From Takakia lepidozioides (lineage: Eukaryota; Streptophyta; Takakiopsida; Takakiales; Takakiaceae), in contig CM060733.1 in the NCBI GenBank assembly GCA_030704615.1, forward strand, positions 34,164,001 to 34,228,000: 64,000 nucleotides of DNA, read 5' to 3'. The position numbers and the translations under genes are program-made. Under the pieces are notes generated by a model, which made no database searches, had not been told where the DNA came from, and saw only the letters and a program-made list of their open reading frames with translations. Shown one piece after another: positions 36,820 through 47,526 of the stretch. Every line of letters starts with the position of its first letter. The stretch's first letter is position 1.

Positions 36820-38055
36820 TTACGCAGGCGCCAGTTTCCTGATACAACTCACAAGAAATTTGCCTACCTTGCAAGTCCTGGCGACCACCGCTTCCACCAA
36901 GCGACTGATGGTATCTTCCGACAGCTCCGTGGTTGCCGAGTCATGTTCAATTGTCGGGCTTCGTGCACTTCTTGGCCATGTGCCCGGGCTCCCCGCAATT
37001 GAAACACACTCCATCAAAGGTCGCCTTCTGTCCGCCATAAGCCGCTCCACCCGCTTTTCCTTTCGAAGCACCGGGTGCCGCCTTGACGTGTGAAGGCCCT
37101 CCCTTCGATTTCCACGTGCCATTGTCGCCGCGTGGCCTATCCCACTTCTTTTCCGGTCGGAAGGAGTCACCTTCCCGCCGGGTCTTCTTGTGGTTCAGCT
37201 CCGTACGGCCTTGTCTTCACCCCTAGGGACATCCGAGAAACATTCAGCCCTCTCAATTGCCTCGTTCAAAGTCTTGGGTGGCTTCTCCTCCAACTTCCGC
37301 CGGCCCATGGGGCCAGTCCCGCCACAAAGTTGAAGACCATTTCTGGTTCTGCCATGTCCGCGACTTCGAGCAACAGCACATTGAAAGCCTGGACGAATGT
37401 CATCTGTTTGCTTCAAATTCCTCATCTGTCCCGGGCAAGCCAGGACGCGTTGAGGGGCACAAACTGTCTCTTCATCAATTCCTTGAACCCACTCCAGTTC
37501 AAGGTTTCCGGGCTTGGACCTCGGTCGTGAAGGCGTTTCTGCCACCATTGTTGAGCATAGCCCCTCAAATAGGTGGGAGAGCCACTTCCACCCGATCCTC
37601 GTCACTCAACTTGGCCGCCCGGAAGTACTGCTCCAGCTCCAGAGCCAGGTGTTGAGTGCCTTCCGATTTCGGACGCCCTCGAAGGTGCCGGGTTCCTTAG
37701 GCTTCACCTTAAACTTTGCCTTAGTGGAAGTGGCATTAGCCGCCTTCAACACGTCTTTCAACGTCCCGCCAAACTGCGCCAACAACCCTTCCCAAAAGGC
37801 TGCCGGCATGGGAGGCATCTCTTGGTTTGTCGGAGCTCAAGGATTCCTCGGGCTCCGACTCCTCGGATTCCTCCCGCTCTTGAGCGGCCTCGTTTTCGGA
37901 AACATGCATCGCTTCCTCAAACGGCCGCCTCGGTGACACGTCGCCCCCATCGGGCTCACCAGGATCATCATCTTTTGGGCCGTTCCGCTTTCGCTTTGGC
38001 TTGCCCGACCCCATGATGAGGCCAATCCCAAGGACGATCGCGTACTGAACTCTAA
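36820..38055 (-). pseudogene. Chromovirus gag with CCHC knuckle, frame-broken
   Basis: The leader is rich in acidic residues and Ser (about 38055-37740). The capsid region follows (GTFEGVRNRKALNTWLW and later pieces to 37195). A zinc knuckle of CFNCGEPGHMAKKC form lies at about 36970-37010. Gag packages the element RNA. At least three frame changes are present. Confidence 0.8.
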
Positions 38056-38067
38056 GCTCTGATACCA
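38056..38067 (-). promoter_or_regulatory. Primer-binding site (initiator-Met tRNA)
   Basis: On the minus strand this reads TGGTATCAGAGC, the classic plant LTR-element PBS, two bases from the end of the 5' LTR. It fixes the element's orientation and LTR boundary. Confidence 0.95.
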
Positions 38068-38069
38068 AG

Positions 38070-38761
38070 TGTCGCGCACCTCACTTCGGTAAGCTCCCCT
38101 TCAAGTCATAGTTACTCGCTTTGATGCGCGCGCCTGACTCCCAAACTGGCCGCCGGGCCAACTTGGAGCTTCGGCTGCTCACCGGGACATAACGGTCCCC
38201 TTTCGTTCTCCCAAAAACCCTCACCATTTGGACTAGGGAATTCCCTTTGGTAGATGGCAGTCCGGAACAGCTCCCCACTCTTGGTCGCTTTCCGGCTCGC
38301 TCGCTTACTCACTAGTTTTTGGTCACCAACGGGCTTGCACCGTTCTGGGGTTACTACTCCCTATATATACTTCTGTAGCTGTCCGCGGGGGTTTTCAAAC
38401 CAGCCATGCCATTTTATGGCGAACCACCACGAAGACCCTCGACTCCCGGTGGTGAGTCGCGGTGAGTCTTGGCCCATCACCACGGCCCCTATGGACCGTG
38501 ATGAGTCCCAAGACTCCCCACGACTCCCACCACGAGGTCTCCCCCCATGGTGAGTCCTATGCCACCCCCACTAAGTCCCGCTAAGCTACCACCACCCCTT
38601 GTGGAGCCACCCCCACCGCAACCCGGTGTGCGGGGCTCCACCTAGTGAGCGCCTCCGCCTCCTTGAGTGCCTTGGGCACTCAAGGGTGCTTCAGCCCCCG
38701 TACCTATCGCTGCTCACCACAGGGGCAGGTCCCGACCCCCTCAAGGCAAAGGGCCGCGACA
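38070..38761 (-). repeat. 5' LTR of the chromovirus
   Basis: Begins TGTCGCGCACC and ends GGCCGCGACA on the plus strand (TG...CA with a short terminal inverted repeat), 692 bp. It is adjacent to the PBS and is the more complete of the two LTRs. Confidence 0.92.
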
Positions 38762-39246
38762 GAGTCCCACGCAGCAACCCCCCCCCCCCCCAAGCATCCG
38801 GGCCCTGTTGCCCAACCAGTGAGCTGTGTGGGCCTGTGCCCACGGCCTGTGCTGACTCGTGGAGGCACCTAAGGACTGGCCGAATTTTGAAGCTCGTGGA
38901 GGGCGGTTTGAGGAGGATATTCCCATGGTCATGCAAGTGAGGGAAGAGAGGAGAGGAAGAGTATGAGGGCATGCTGGGGTTAGGCATTACTTTAGCTCTT
39001 CCTCGTAGTTTCCACCCTCTCATTAGGCCAAGACCTTTCCGTAGGTGGAGCAAGAGTCAGTCCGGGTTTGGGCTGGGTGTCCTTGCAGGAGCAACACCGT
39101 GGAGTTGTTTTTGGTGTGGGGGAGTTGTCGTTCTGATTTCTTGTGTTTGGATCCCCTCCATACCCATGCTTGACGCCATGCTAGTTTTGGTGGGCTTGTT
39201 TTTATAGGTGATTGGTCCGGATTTGATCACCGGCCAGTCCTAGAGC

Positions 39247-40437
39247 ATGCTGTCGATGGTGAGGCTGGGTGATGACCAGCCAGACCATCCTGGTGAGGTT
39301 GGAGGTGATGACCAGCCAACCATAGGAGTGCTTGCGGTGGATGCAGGTACAGGTGTAGGCTATGTTAGGAACTTAGTATTCCAAACCATAAGCCGCAACA
39401 GGTTCTCTACCCGGTTACCTTGTGGAGAGGGGGTTAGGGACATGTTCATGACCGGTTGAGTGTCAACACGGAGGTGCCACTAGTTGCTGGGGACAGTGCC
39501 GGTTCGAGCACTAGCGATACTAGTGGGTACACGAGACGAGGTGTGCGGTTTAGGCCACCTTCACCTCCTGTCTTCTACGGAAGGTTCTGATTCGGATTGT
39601 GAATCAGGAGGACTCATACCGGCGGTGCAAGTTGTTTCTTTGCCATTGTTGTGGGACACAATGGAGGAGATGTATGGAGCTACCAAGGGGCCACGAAGGT
39701 ACTGGGGCGGTGGGCACCATCGAGTTGGATGATTTTATCCAAGAGTTTGATAGTTGGTGTGATTTGCAGCAAATGCGCAATCCACAACTATTTACGCCTT
39801 TCATGGCATGGAAAGGGCTGTTTCAGCACCTTGAGGGGCCCTATGGATGATTACCATGAGTTCAGGGGGGGGGCATGAGGTTGAGATCGAGGAGTGGAGG
39901 ATGTACTGGTCACCCGACTATGTCTCCATCACTAGGGGCACTAGAGCCACGAGGGCAGTGGCTACACCTGCCGCTGCACCGGCAGCTTCAGCAAGTAGCA
40001 GAGGGACTAGTGGGACTGGTGGTACAGTAGCTACGACGTCCACCCAAGCCACTACCGCACCAGCACTAGTACCCGTGCCTGCCTTCAACCCTGTTGTGGA
40101 GTTCTTCGAAGAGTTGAGAAGGAACTACCAAGGGGTGAGGACAGAGAAGTTGCGGAGCTTGCAAGAGTTCCAACGGAAGCCGACCGAGAGCTTGAGGGAG
40201 GCTTTCACTCGCATGAGGCGCTTGATAAATGTAACCCAAGGGGTTACGGAAGCTCAGGCAGTCCAATTCTGGTATGGGATATTGGACAAGGAGCTGAGGA
40301 GAAGGGCGGGATGCAACTCTCCTACAAGCGGCCCAACCCACCTTAGCAAATGTGTTTTTGCTGGCAGAGCGGATAGAGCTCAACATGGTGGAGGAACGAG
40401 TGGTCATGGGGGATTGCTAAGAGACACCACGGGGTAG
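39247..40437 (+). pseudogene. Gag capsid region of the methyltransferase element
   Basis: The frame around 39599-39850 contains TIELDDFIQEFDSWCDLQQM and TPFMAWKGLFQHLEG, typical of plant gypsy gag. 39847-40437 continues with an Ala/Thr-rich linker, then VEFFEELRRNYQGVRTEKL, SLQEFQRKPTESLREAFTRM and RRLINVTQGVTEAQAVQFWY, a retrotransposon gag fold. Frame changes occur near 39850 and 40300. Confidence 0.8.
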
Positions 40438-40492
40438 TGGTGCTCCTAGCCAACCACTACCTCAACGTGCTCAAGGCAACAAGGGGGCTCAG

Positions 40493-41251
40493 GTGAAGCT
40501 CAGGGAAGGGCAGAGAGGACCTCAGATGCAGGGGTCTCTCCCTTCATTTGCTGGCCAACAACGGGCGGATGTGGTGTGCTGGACATGTGGAGGACCCCAT
40601 GTCAAGAAGGATTGCCCAGAGGGAGGCAAAGGGCCGGCACATGCACAGCCTGCACAGTTGCAGTGTGGGCATTGTGGCAAGCACGGGCATGGAGAGGCCC
40701 AGTGTTATGGTTTGCATCCTGAGTTGCCCAGGCCAGTTCCAAGGAACAATGGTGGCGGGGGCGAGGTGGAGCAGCCCAGAGAGGACGAGGTGGCCAGCCA
40801 CGAGGTGCAGGCCAAGGGCAAGCTCAACATGGCCAGGACGGGAGGTCAGGGGGTTGACCAAGGCATGGCCAACCGGCTTCAGCAGCTAGAGCAGAGGCTC
40901 GCTGCCATGGCTACAGCTCAGGTGGTACCGGCTCTAAGGCCGGATGGTCCACCTCCTGCTCCTGAGGGAGGAGATATGGGAGGCATGGGATTCATGTGTG
41001 GAGCAGCACTACCACTAGTGCAGGTGGAGTCTGCTGCAGCCGTGACTCGAGGAGCAGCACGAGTTCCTGAGCCACGAGGTGCAGAGGTGGAGTTGGATCC
41101 ACAGCGTGGGGAGGCAAGCCGTCAGGCTAGGCTTCCTCAGTCATTCACATTGGCGGAGACAGTGTCGACGCCATCCATGGCACCTAGTTCTCGCCCGACT
41201 GTTACCGAGGCGGAGGTTACTATGCCATTGGGGAGAGCTACACGGGGGTAG
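40493..41251 (+). pseudogene. Nucleocapsid region with two zinc knuckles
   Basis: Two knuckles lie in tandem: CWTCGGPHVKKDC (one residue short of the usual CX2CX4HX4C) and CGHCGKHGHGEAQC (canonical). They bind element RNA in other retroelements. The rest is a low-complexity, Pro/Ala/Gly-rich linker towards the protease. Confidence 0.85.
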
Positions 41252-41315
41252 CACCACTACCTAGTGTTGCCAAGGCTACGGCAGCTAGTGTGCTGCTAGG
41301 AGCGGCCACATCTGT

Positions 41316-42011
41316 GTGCCAGGCTCCATTGTTCTCGGCTACCATGATTGCGACGCCGGGGTAAGACCAGCTGAGGTGTTCAGGCTGGCAGCTACACTCT
41401 GTGAGAGTGGGGAGGTTACTTCATCTTCTGCGGAGATAGTGGGAGGTGTAGTGCCGGAGGGATCCTCGGATTTGAGGGTCAAGACTGCCACGGCGGCGCC
41501 ATGGCAAGCTGCAGCTGCCAGGTTGATGGAGCTGCCAGCTAGGCCAGCCATTGAGCGCGCCATGGTGACACCTGGAGTTGTCATGTTAGACAACCAGGAT
41601 GGCATTTTCTGTTTGAGTGGACCGGCAGGCAAGAGGTACCGGCCACTGCGGGTCTTGTTGGACTCGGGAGCTCAGCCATTGATGCTGGGCAGAGCTGCTA
41701 TTGCAGGCTTGGGCCTCACGGAGGCGGATATGGAGCCTTGTCCTTTCCAGATACAGACGTCTCTGGGAGGATCGGAGCAGGCTCGGGGCATGACACGGCG
41801 TGAGTTGGCTATCAGACTACGGCCGGATCACCCTACAGATGGCTCAGTGATGCGAGCCAAGGCCATTGTGACAGACGCGGTCTCATACGATGTCCTGGTT
41901 GGTGGGGCAGTGTTGTACCCCATGGGCTTCACCCTGGATTTTTGGGAGGAGTCAGCTTCCTATAGGCCTGCATGGCAGTCAGGGGAGGCCGGCGTGTGCA
42001 GCTCCCTGTGA
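41316..42011 (+). pseudogene. Retropepsin-like aspartic protease
   Basis: The protease core has YRPLRVLLDSGAQPLMLG, a DSGA catalytic motif preceded by the expected hydrophobic strand, then AAIAGLGLTEADM and a YDVLVGGAVLYPMGF flap and second-half region. About 95 residues precede the core. It would cut the polyprotein, probably also releasing the methyltransferase. Confidence 0.85.
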
Positions 42012-42360
42012 CGTTCATAGGAGGAGTTGCGGTTGCCCAGCGAGGCAAGATGCCGACACTAGCAGCATTCACAGCGGCAGTGAGTTGGCCTGAGAGAGTT
42101 GCTTGAGGGCAACGCTCATTCAGAGGATGTGCCCTCCGGGAGAGCAGGATGACATGTATGGTATGGCGGAGTTGCCTACCATGGTTGCTCAGACTCCATT
42201 GTGGGGCACGAGCAAGGATTTGCAGCGGGATGCTGATCGACGGGGTGCAACAAGCCTGGGTGGAGGCTTTTGTACCGTCAGGAGAGGAGGAGAGTGCGGG
42301 GATTGCACCAGGACCACCTCAGTTGTCTCCATTGGACACCACACCTATTGTGTGGCAGTA

Positions 42361-43345
42361 TCCGGATGAAGGCATTTGTCTTCTGGACTTGTTTTGGGGA
42401 TCAGCACCGGATTGGCTGCTGTGTTACAGGCAGGTGTACGAGTTCGGCGTTACCTGTATGTGGAGAGGGATGAGACTGCACGACGCGTTTCACTTCGCCA
42501 TGTTGCTCAGTTGGTGCAGCGGTACCCTGAGTTGTTGTCGGTGTCTGCAATTCGTGGATATCAGCAGGCCTTGCCAGCAGACATTTCGTTGCTGGGGGCG
42601 CAGGATTTGGAGCGGGTTGGCTCCATTGATCTGGTAGTGGCAGGTTGGCCCTGCCAAGGGCATTCATCAGCCGGGCATGGCAATGGATTGCGAGACTCGA
42701 GGTCGGGTCTGTTTTGGGAGATGGTGCGGGTTTTGCGCCACTTGCAGCTTCATCAAGCTGTATCTCCAGCATACATCTTGGAGAATGTGCCACTGATGGG
42801 CGATTCTCGGGCCAGGGTGATGGCCAGTGTGCATCAAGTCCGGTCGTGGCTTGGGTCAGCAGTGTTGCTAGATGCAGCTACAGTGGGGTCACGGGCTCAT
42901 CGTCCACGGCTATGGTGGACTAACTTGAGCCAACCCGAACTGCTCAAGCGATGCATTTGATGGGTGCAGCGGCCAGCACATCTCCCATGGATAGCATTTG
43001 GGCACTAGAAGTCCAGTCTCAGCGTGGAGACACGATGACCGTTCGCCTTTGGCAGTGGTCAACAAGGTGGGTCAACCACGAGCAGCATTACCTACACTGC
43101 TCAGCTTCCAGGATCGCATGCTTTCGGGATAGTGGACCTGGCCTCCTGTGGGATGCTTAGTTGCAGCAGTTAGTGGAGCCTAATGCTGACGAGCGTGAGC
43201 GGGCAATGGGTTTTACCACTGGTACCACGGCGGTGTCGTCTCTTCTGAGGCATCACGTCGTCAAGTGTTTGGGGCAAGCAATGGATCTCAATGCTTGACC
43301 TGGAATATTAGCTTGGCTCTGGCTGAGCAACGCAGAGTGCGGAGT
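42361..43345 (+). pseudogene. C5-cytosine DNA methyltransferase domain inside the retrotransposon
   Basis: Such enzymes add a methyl group to cytosine C5 using S-adenosylmethionine. Motif I (SAM site) is split by one missing base near 42394: LLDLF is in one frame and GISTGLAAVLQAG in the next (frame 42376-42960). Motif IV is GWPCQGHSSAG with the catalytic Cys codon at 42652. Motif VI is YILENVPLM (ENV, 42781). Motif VIII is SRAHRPRLWWTNL (about 42889). Motif IX (ERERAMGF, 43191-43214) and motif X (LGQAMDLNA, 43269-43295) follow in another frame, after a target-recognition-like region with RAALPTLLSF. About 320 residues, which is a complete catalytic domain. PCQ differs from the PCN of DNMT3/DRM, while AHRPRLWWTNL resembles DNMT3 motif VIII. 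Stops at 42958, 43158 (a TAG that one C-to-T change from CAG would give) and 43296 show inactivation. Confidence 0.9.
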
Positions 43346-43620
43346 ACACTTCCTTCGATGGTCTCTCTGCCTACCGAAACGGTACAGGCAGTGAGTGGGG
43401 GCGAGCATGTGAGGACCACGGGGTGCATGCATCCATGGCACACGTGGGAGGTGCTCGAGGTTCAGAGGGAGTTGCAGCCAAGGCGGCTGTGATGGATGAG
43501 GTTGGGGATTCTTTCCGGGTTGAGGAGGTCCTCAAGGATGAGATGATGGGGCAGGATGAGGCCTTGTCATTGACTGAGCAGGCAGGGAGTACTGCTCAAG
43601 AGGTTGCAACATAGCAACCA

Positions 43621-44690
43621 TTGGACGCGTCCTCTACCTCTAAGCCCATTGGACTTAAGATTGCAGTTACGGAGGACAATTGGGAGCCTGACATTGGACC
43701 CATTGTCACCGGAGGAGAGAGACGACGTATACGGCGGTTCCTGAGGGCTTATAGGAATTGCTTTGCCTTCAATTTGAAGGACTTGGGAGCACTGAAGGGT
43801 CAAGAGATCCGTATTGAGTTGGCCACTGACACGCCAATCTTTCGGAGACCCTATAGATATAGTGACATGGAGAGGTCTTTGATTCAGATGAGGACTCAAG
43901 ATCTCTGGGAGGCAGGTTTGGTGGAGCTCTCTGGTGGAGAGTATGCTTCAGCCACAGTGATGCCAGCCAAGAAGGATGTCTACGGCAATTGGACGAAGAG
44001 ACGTATGTGCGGTGATTACCGGCCTGTAAATCGTCAGACCAAGTCCGATAAGTATGCCATGCCAACACTAGAGGAGATCTTTCATGCCATCGGGCATGCT
44101 AAGGCCTTTAGCACTTTGGATTTACGATCCGGATATCACCAGTTGTCAATCAAGGAGGCGGACAAGCAGAAGACGACATTCTGGGGGATCAATGAGCACG
44201 GCAAAGATTGCCTATATCAGTGGCGGTTCTTACCATTTGAGCTTAAGAATGCTCCTGCAGAGTTTCAGAGAGTCATGGATAGGATTCTAGCAGGGTGGAC
44301 TTTGCTCGGTGCTACATAGATGACATCATCATCTTTAGTGTTACAATGGAGGAGCATGAGAGACACCTTCAGGTGGTATTGGAGCGCTTGAGAGCGCACG
44401 GATTGAAGTTGCATCCGGGGAAGTGCAAGTTTTTTCACAACTAGATTGAGTATCTGGGTCACATGATATATCCTGGAGGATTGGGGGTACAACAGACTAA
44501 GGTAGAGGCCATTGCACAAATTCCACGCCCCACGGATGTGAGCCGAGTTCGAGCTTCATGGGGTTGGCAAACTATTATAGACGGTTTGTCAAGGGATTTA
44601 GTACCATTGCAAAGGCTCTAACCAAGCTGACCAAGGTGGACTAGGAGTGGCAGTGGGAAGATGAGCAGGAACGAGCTTTTCAAAAGCTCA
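43621..44690 (+). pseudogene. Reverse transcriptase of the methyltransferase element
   Basis: The first frame (43621-44319) has [74 protein letters not shown] and FLPFELKNAPAEFQRVMDRI. A frameshift near 44293 moves the catalytic YIDD box (44313-44324) to the next frame. An in-frame TAG follows near 44443 just before IEYLGHMIYPGG, and another near 44641. The thumb and connection continue to the RNase H. Confidence 0.92.
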
Positions 44691-44692
44691 AG

Positions 44693-45364
44693 GTGAGGTT
44701 GACCTCGGCGCCTATCCTGAGACGACCTATCAGGGGGCGTCCCTTTCAGCTGCATACGGATTGGAGCATGTTGGGGCTTGGAGCGGTGCTCACACAGGTG
44801 GATGATGAGGGAAGAGAGTTCGTAGTGGCTTATGCTAGCCGCTCGAACAACGTTGCAGGGGCTAAGTACAGCTCATATGAGGGAGAGTGCTTAGCTGCAG
44901 TGTGGGCCGTGGCACACTTCAGGTGCTATCTATACGGCAATCTTTTCACCCTTGTCACGGATCACCAACCACTCAAGTGGTTGATGGAGTCAGACAAACT
45001 TACGGGGAAGCTTGCACGGTGGGCACTCATATTCCAGGAGTATGACTTTCAGGTTGTGCATCGACCGGGTTTGGTCAATCGGGATGCGGATGGATTGAGT
45101 CGCAATCCATGCACGAGCCAACAGGATGACACTGGAGCTCGGTGGCATGGTGAGACGGACAAGGAGATGGTGCCGGGATGGCACGCATCTGCATTTTTGT
45201 GTATCTTGGCATCGGGAGGTCAGGTTGGACCTACTACAGGGATGACTGTAGACGGAGTGTCTGAGGACCCTGAGGCTAGTGATGAGCCAGGTGGGCCAGA
45301 GATATACATGAGGATTCGGCTGTGTTGGACTATCTCCGCACGGGAAACACGGCAGCCACTGTGA
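44693..45364 (+). pseudogene. RNase H of the methyltransferase element
   Basis: Contains RPFQLHTDWSMLGLGAVLTQ (first catalytic Asp), YAGRS-like VAYASRSNNVAGAKYSSYEG, ECLAAVWAVAHFRCYLYG and FTLVTDHQPLKWLM, followed by ARWALIFQEYDFQVVHRPG and DADGLSR. This is the usual Ty3/gypsy RNase H, in one clean frame. Confidence 0.93.
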
Positions 45365-46610
45365 CTGCCAGGGAGAGGGATCGGATCCTGCAACGAGCCA
45401 AGAGGTTCAAGTGGGAGGGGATACATCTACTTCGAGTGTGGGAGGATGGTCGGGTGAGGATTGTGCCTCACCCCACACAACGTGCACGGTTAGTGCGGCA
45501 TGCCCATGAGGAGTTGGGGCATTTTGGAGTGCGACGCACTCACAGTTTACTGCAGGGGCAGTATTGGTGGCGTGGTATGCATACAGAGGTGCAACAGTTC
45601 GTGGCTAGGTGCATGGTGTGTGACAGGGTGCGTGCTTCATTCAACGCCCCTATACCACAGTTGCATCCTTTACCAATCATGGGATTGGGCTACAGGTGGA
45701 GTCTTGACTTCGCAGGACCGTTGCCACTGACTATGCGCCACCACAGATATGTGTTGGTGATGGTGGAGCACTTCTCCAAGTGGATTGAGTTGGTTCCATT
45801 GCCTGACAAGGCTAATGAGGGGGCTGCGTATGTATTCTTGGATCGTGTGCTTAGCCGATTTGGTGCTCCAGCTAAGGTACTCACGGACCAAGGGAGAGAG
45901 TTCTTGGGGGAGTTTCAGGCTTTGTGTGATAAAGCCTTGATAGACCACCGCACCACTTCTCGGATCATCCTGAGGCCGATGGCTTGGCAGAGAGAGTTGT
46001 TCAGACGGTGAAGAGGGGTTTGCGCAAGTAGGGTTTGCGCAAGTATGGCTTGCAGAAGGGACACCTAGGAGATTGGGATCTTCAGGTTCCTTGGTTAGCC
46101 ATGGGCTACAGGTTCAGCAAACAAACATCACTTGCCTCCTTCTCACCATATTTCCTTCTCTTTGGCCGAGAGCCGGATTTGCCTGCAGCCATTCGTAGGG
46201 ACACTGCTCAAGTCCTTAACCTTGACAATCCGGACGTGTGGGTACGTGCATGTGATCAGCGTGCAGAATTGTTCAAGAAAGTCATGCCCATGGCTTTTGA
46301 GAACCTTGCCATTGCACAGCACCGTGATACGTTGAGGTATGCCACTATACGTTGTGGAGGATATCGTCCTGGGGTTCGGAGGTTTAGCCCTGGTGACTAT
46401 GTTTATTTGCAGCAGACTGCTCCTACGACTCTGGATGTTACTGCAGGGCGTGTTATTCTGAGGGTTCGAGAGGTGTTGCCCTCAGGGGTCCTGATCTTGG
46501 AGGGTCGGGATGGCATGACTTGGAAGGACCATGTGCGTAATTGTGCCCCATGTCACCTTCCCAATGTCGATGGCAGAGTTGACCCAAACTTGGCAGTGGT
46601 ACCTGCAGGT
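45322..46610 (+). pseudogene. Integrase of the methyltransferase element
   Basis: The zinc region has HAHEELGHFGVRRTHSLL and CMVCDRVRASFN. The catalytic core has WSLDFAGPLPLTMRHHRY (Asp 1) and VLTDQGREFLGEF (Asp 2). The third acidic residue (in DHPEADGLAERVVQ) lies in another frame after a shift near 45955. A short direct duplication of GGGTTTGCGCAAGTA at about 46017-46045 introduces a stop. The C-terminal part (46035-46610) has FGREPDLPAAIRR and a DYVYLQQTAPTTLD, VILRVREVLPSGVLILEG beta-barrel. Confidence 0.9.
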
Positions 46611-46611
46611 T

Positions 46612-46760
46612 TGAGGTGCATGCTTTGTGGGTCTGCCAAAGGGGCAGCCACCATGCTGGTGTGTGATCGATGCTCAAGGGGTTGGCATATTGGATGTTTG
46701 ACACCACCTTTTGAGAAGGTTCCTGACGGAGATTGGTTGTGTCCACACTGCTTGGGATAG
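46612..46760 (+). pseudogene. PHD finger at the integrase C-terminus
   Basis: The final about 48 residues form a C4HC3 PHD finger: CMLCGSAKG, MLVCDRCSRGWHIGCL and VPDGDWLCPHC, with all eight zinc ligands and the invariant Trp two residues before the last pair. PHD fingers read histone H3 tails (methylated or unmodified Lys4 in many cases). It is continuous in frame with the integrase C-terminus, occupying the place of the chromodomain in chromoviruses. By analogy it could guide integration to chosen chromatin; which mark it would read cannot be told from sequence alone. Confidence 0.92.
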
Positions 46761-47006
46761 CGGCAGTGGACACGACTGGAGGCAGCTAACAAGACATGGG
46801 AGGCCAAGCTCATGGAGTCAATACATGAGATCCCAAGCTCAAGTTCACATGTTGCAAGACGGCCACTAACGATGGGGCAACTCTTGCATCCGGCCTCTTG
46901 ATCTATCGAGTTTGAATGTAGTAGGGATAGTGGTGGAAGACTTAGTGAGACTATGGTCACTATCACATCTTGTGGCTACCTGGACTTAGAGGGACCTAAG
47001 CACCAG
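46761..47006. other. 3' noncoding region of the methyltransferase element
   Basis: Follows the polyprotein stop codon (46758-46760) and leads to the polypurine tract. No further domain. Confidence 0.7.
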
Positions 47007-47017
47007 CTAGGGGGGCG
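47007..47017 (+). promoter_or_regulatory. Polypurine tract
   Basis: CTAGGGGGGCG immediately before the repeat that begins ATTGTGTGGACTAG. A G-run directly before the 3' LTR is the expected plus-strand primer site. Confidence 0.75.
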
Positions 47018-47526
47018 ATTGTGTGGACTAGTGACTGCCATAGTGGGCAGCATAGTGGCAGCCTAGTGACTGACTAGTTGTAGCCTAGTGGTTGGACTAG
47101 TGGCTGGACTAGTGGTGGACTAGTGGTATACTAGTGTGTGGTGTGCACATGTGTTGTGTGGTTTTGGACAGCGATGTAGTTGTGTAGCGATATGTATGCG
47201 CACAACAGCTGTCAAGTTATTTTACCACTAGTGTGAAACTAGCTAGGAAATAGCTAGCTTTTACATATTGACATTTGGGATTGGCCCAAGTGTCAATCCA
47301 GGGGTCAAGACAGATTTAGGCCCTGGAGTGGTTATCTTCACGGCAAGCGCGAGAGGCTCATCTTTCTCGAGTTGAGCCTCACCGCGCCTAGCTATGGCGC
47401 CGTAGTGTGGATTCCCCATGGCGTGGGGTGCACTTGGCTTGACTTGTATTTGAGTGATGAGGTTATATATGCATGAGTTTATGCTTCAGATTTGTGAGCT
47501 CGTGCTTGTATTCTTCTTCTTTATCT
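47018..47526 (+). repeat. 3' LTR of the methyltransferase element
   Basis: Begins (AT)TGTGTGGACTAG after the polypurine tract; a TATATAT box lies at 47464-47470. The first 186 bases are rich in CTAGTGG/ACTAGT words. The right boundary is defined by restart of the same sequence at 47527. The end does not show a clear CA, so it is uncertain by a few bases. Confidence 0.7.

Larger units (their letters stand above)
31903..38761 (-). mobile_element. Ty3/gypsy chromovirus, decayed, with two LTRs
   Basis: It has a direct repeat at both ends, a PBS complementary to the initiator-Met tRNA next to the right LTR, and gag, protease, RT, RNase H, integrase and chromodomain in minus-strand order. The chromodomain places it in the chromoviruses. 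Every coding block is split by frameshifts. The two LTRs differ by several small indels and the left LTR lacks about 30 terminal bases, so the insertion is not recent. Confidence 0.93.
38762..47526 (+). mobile_element. Ty3/gypsy retrotransposon carrying a DNA methyltransferase and a PHD finger
   Basis: The order is gag (two zinc knuckles), protease, C5-cytosine methyltransferase, RT, RNase H, integrase, PHD finger, 3' noncoding region, polypurine tract, 3' LTR. The position of RNase H before integrase fits Ty3/gypsy. The left boundary is the junction with the chromovirus LTR; no 5' LTR or PBS was found, so the 5' end is lost or displaced. Frameshifts and stops occur in every coding block, so this copy is dead, but domain motifs are mostly intact. 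Insertion of the two extra domains into the polyprotein seems ancient to the family, not a chance capture here, because both sit cleanly between retroviral domains; this is inference. Confidence 0.9.

Noticed and set aside
42401-42793. 130-residue antisense ORF over the methyltransferase
   Set aside because: It is the mirror of a conserved sense domain and has no domain of its own.
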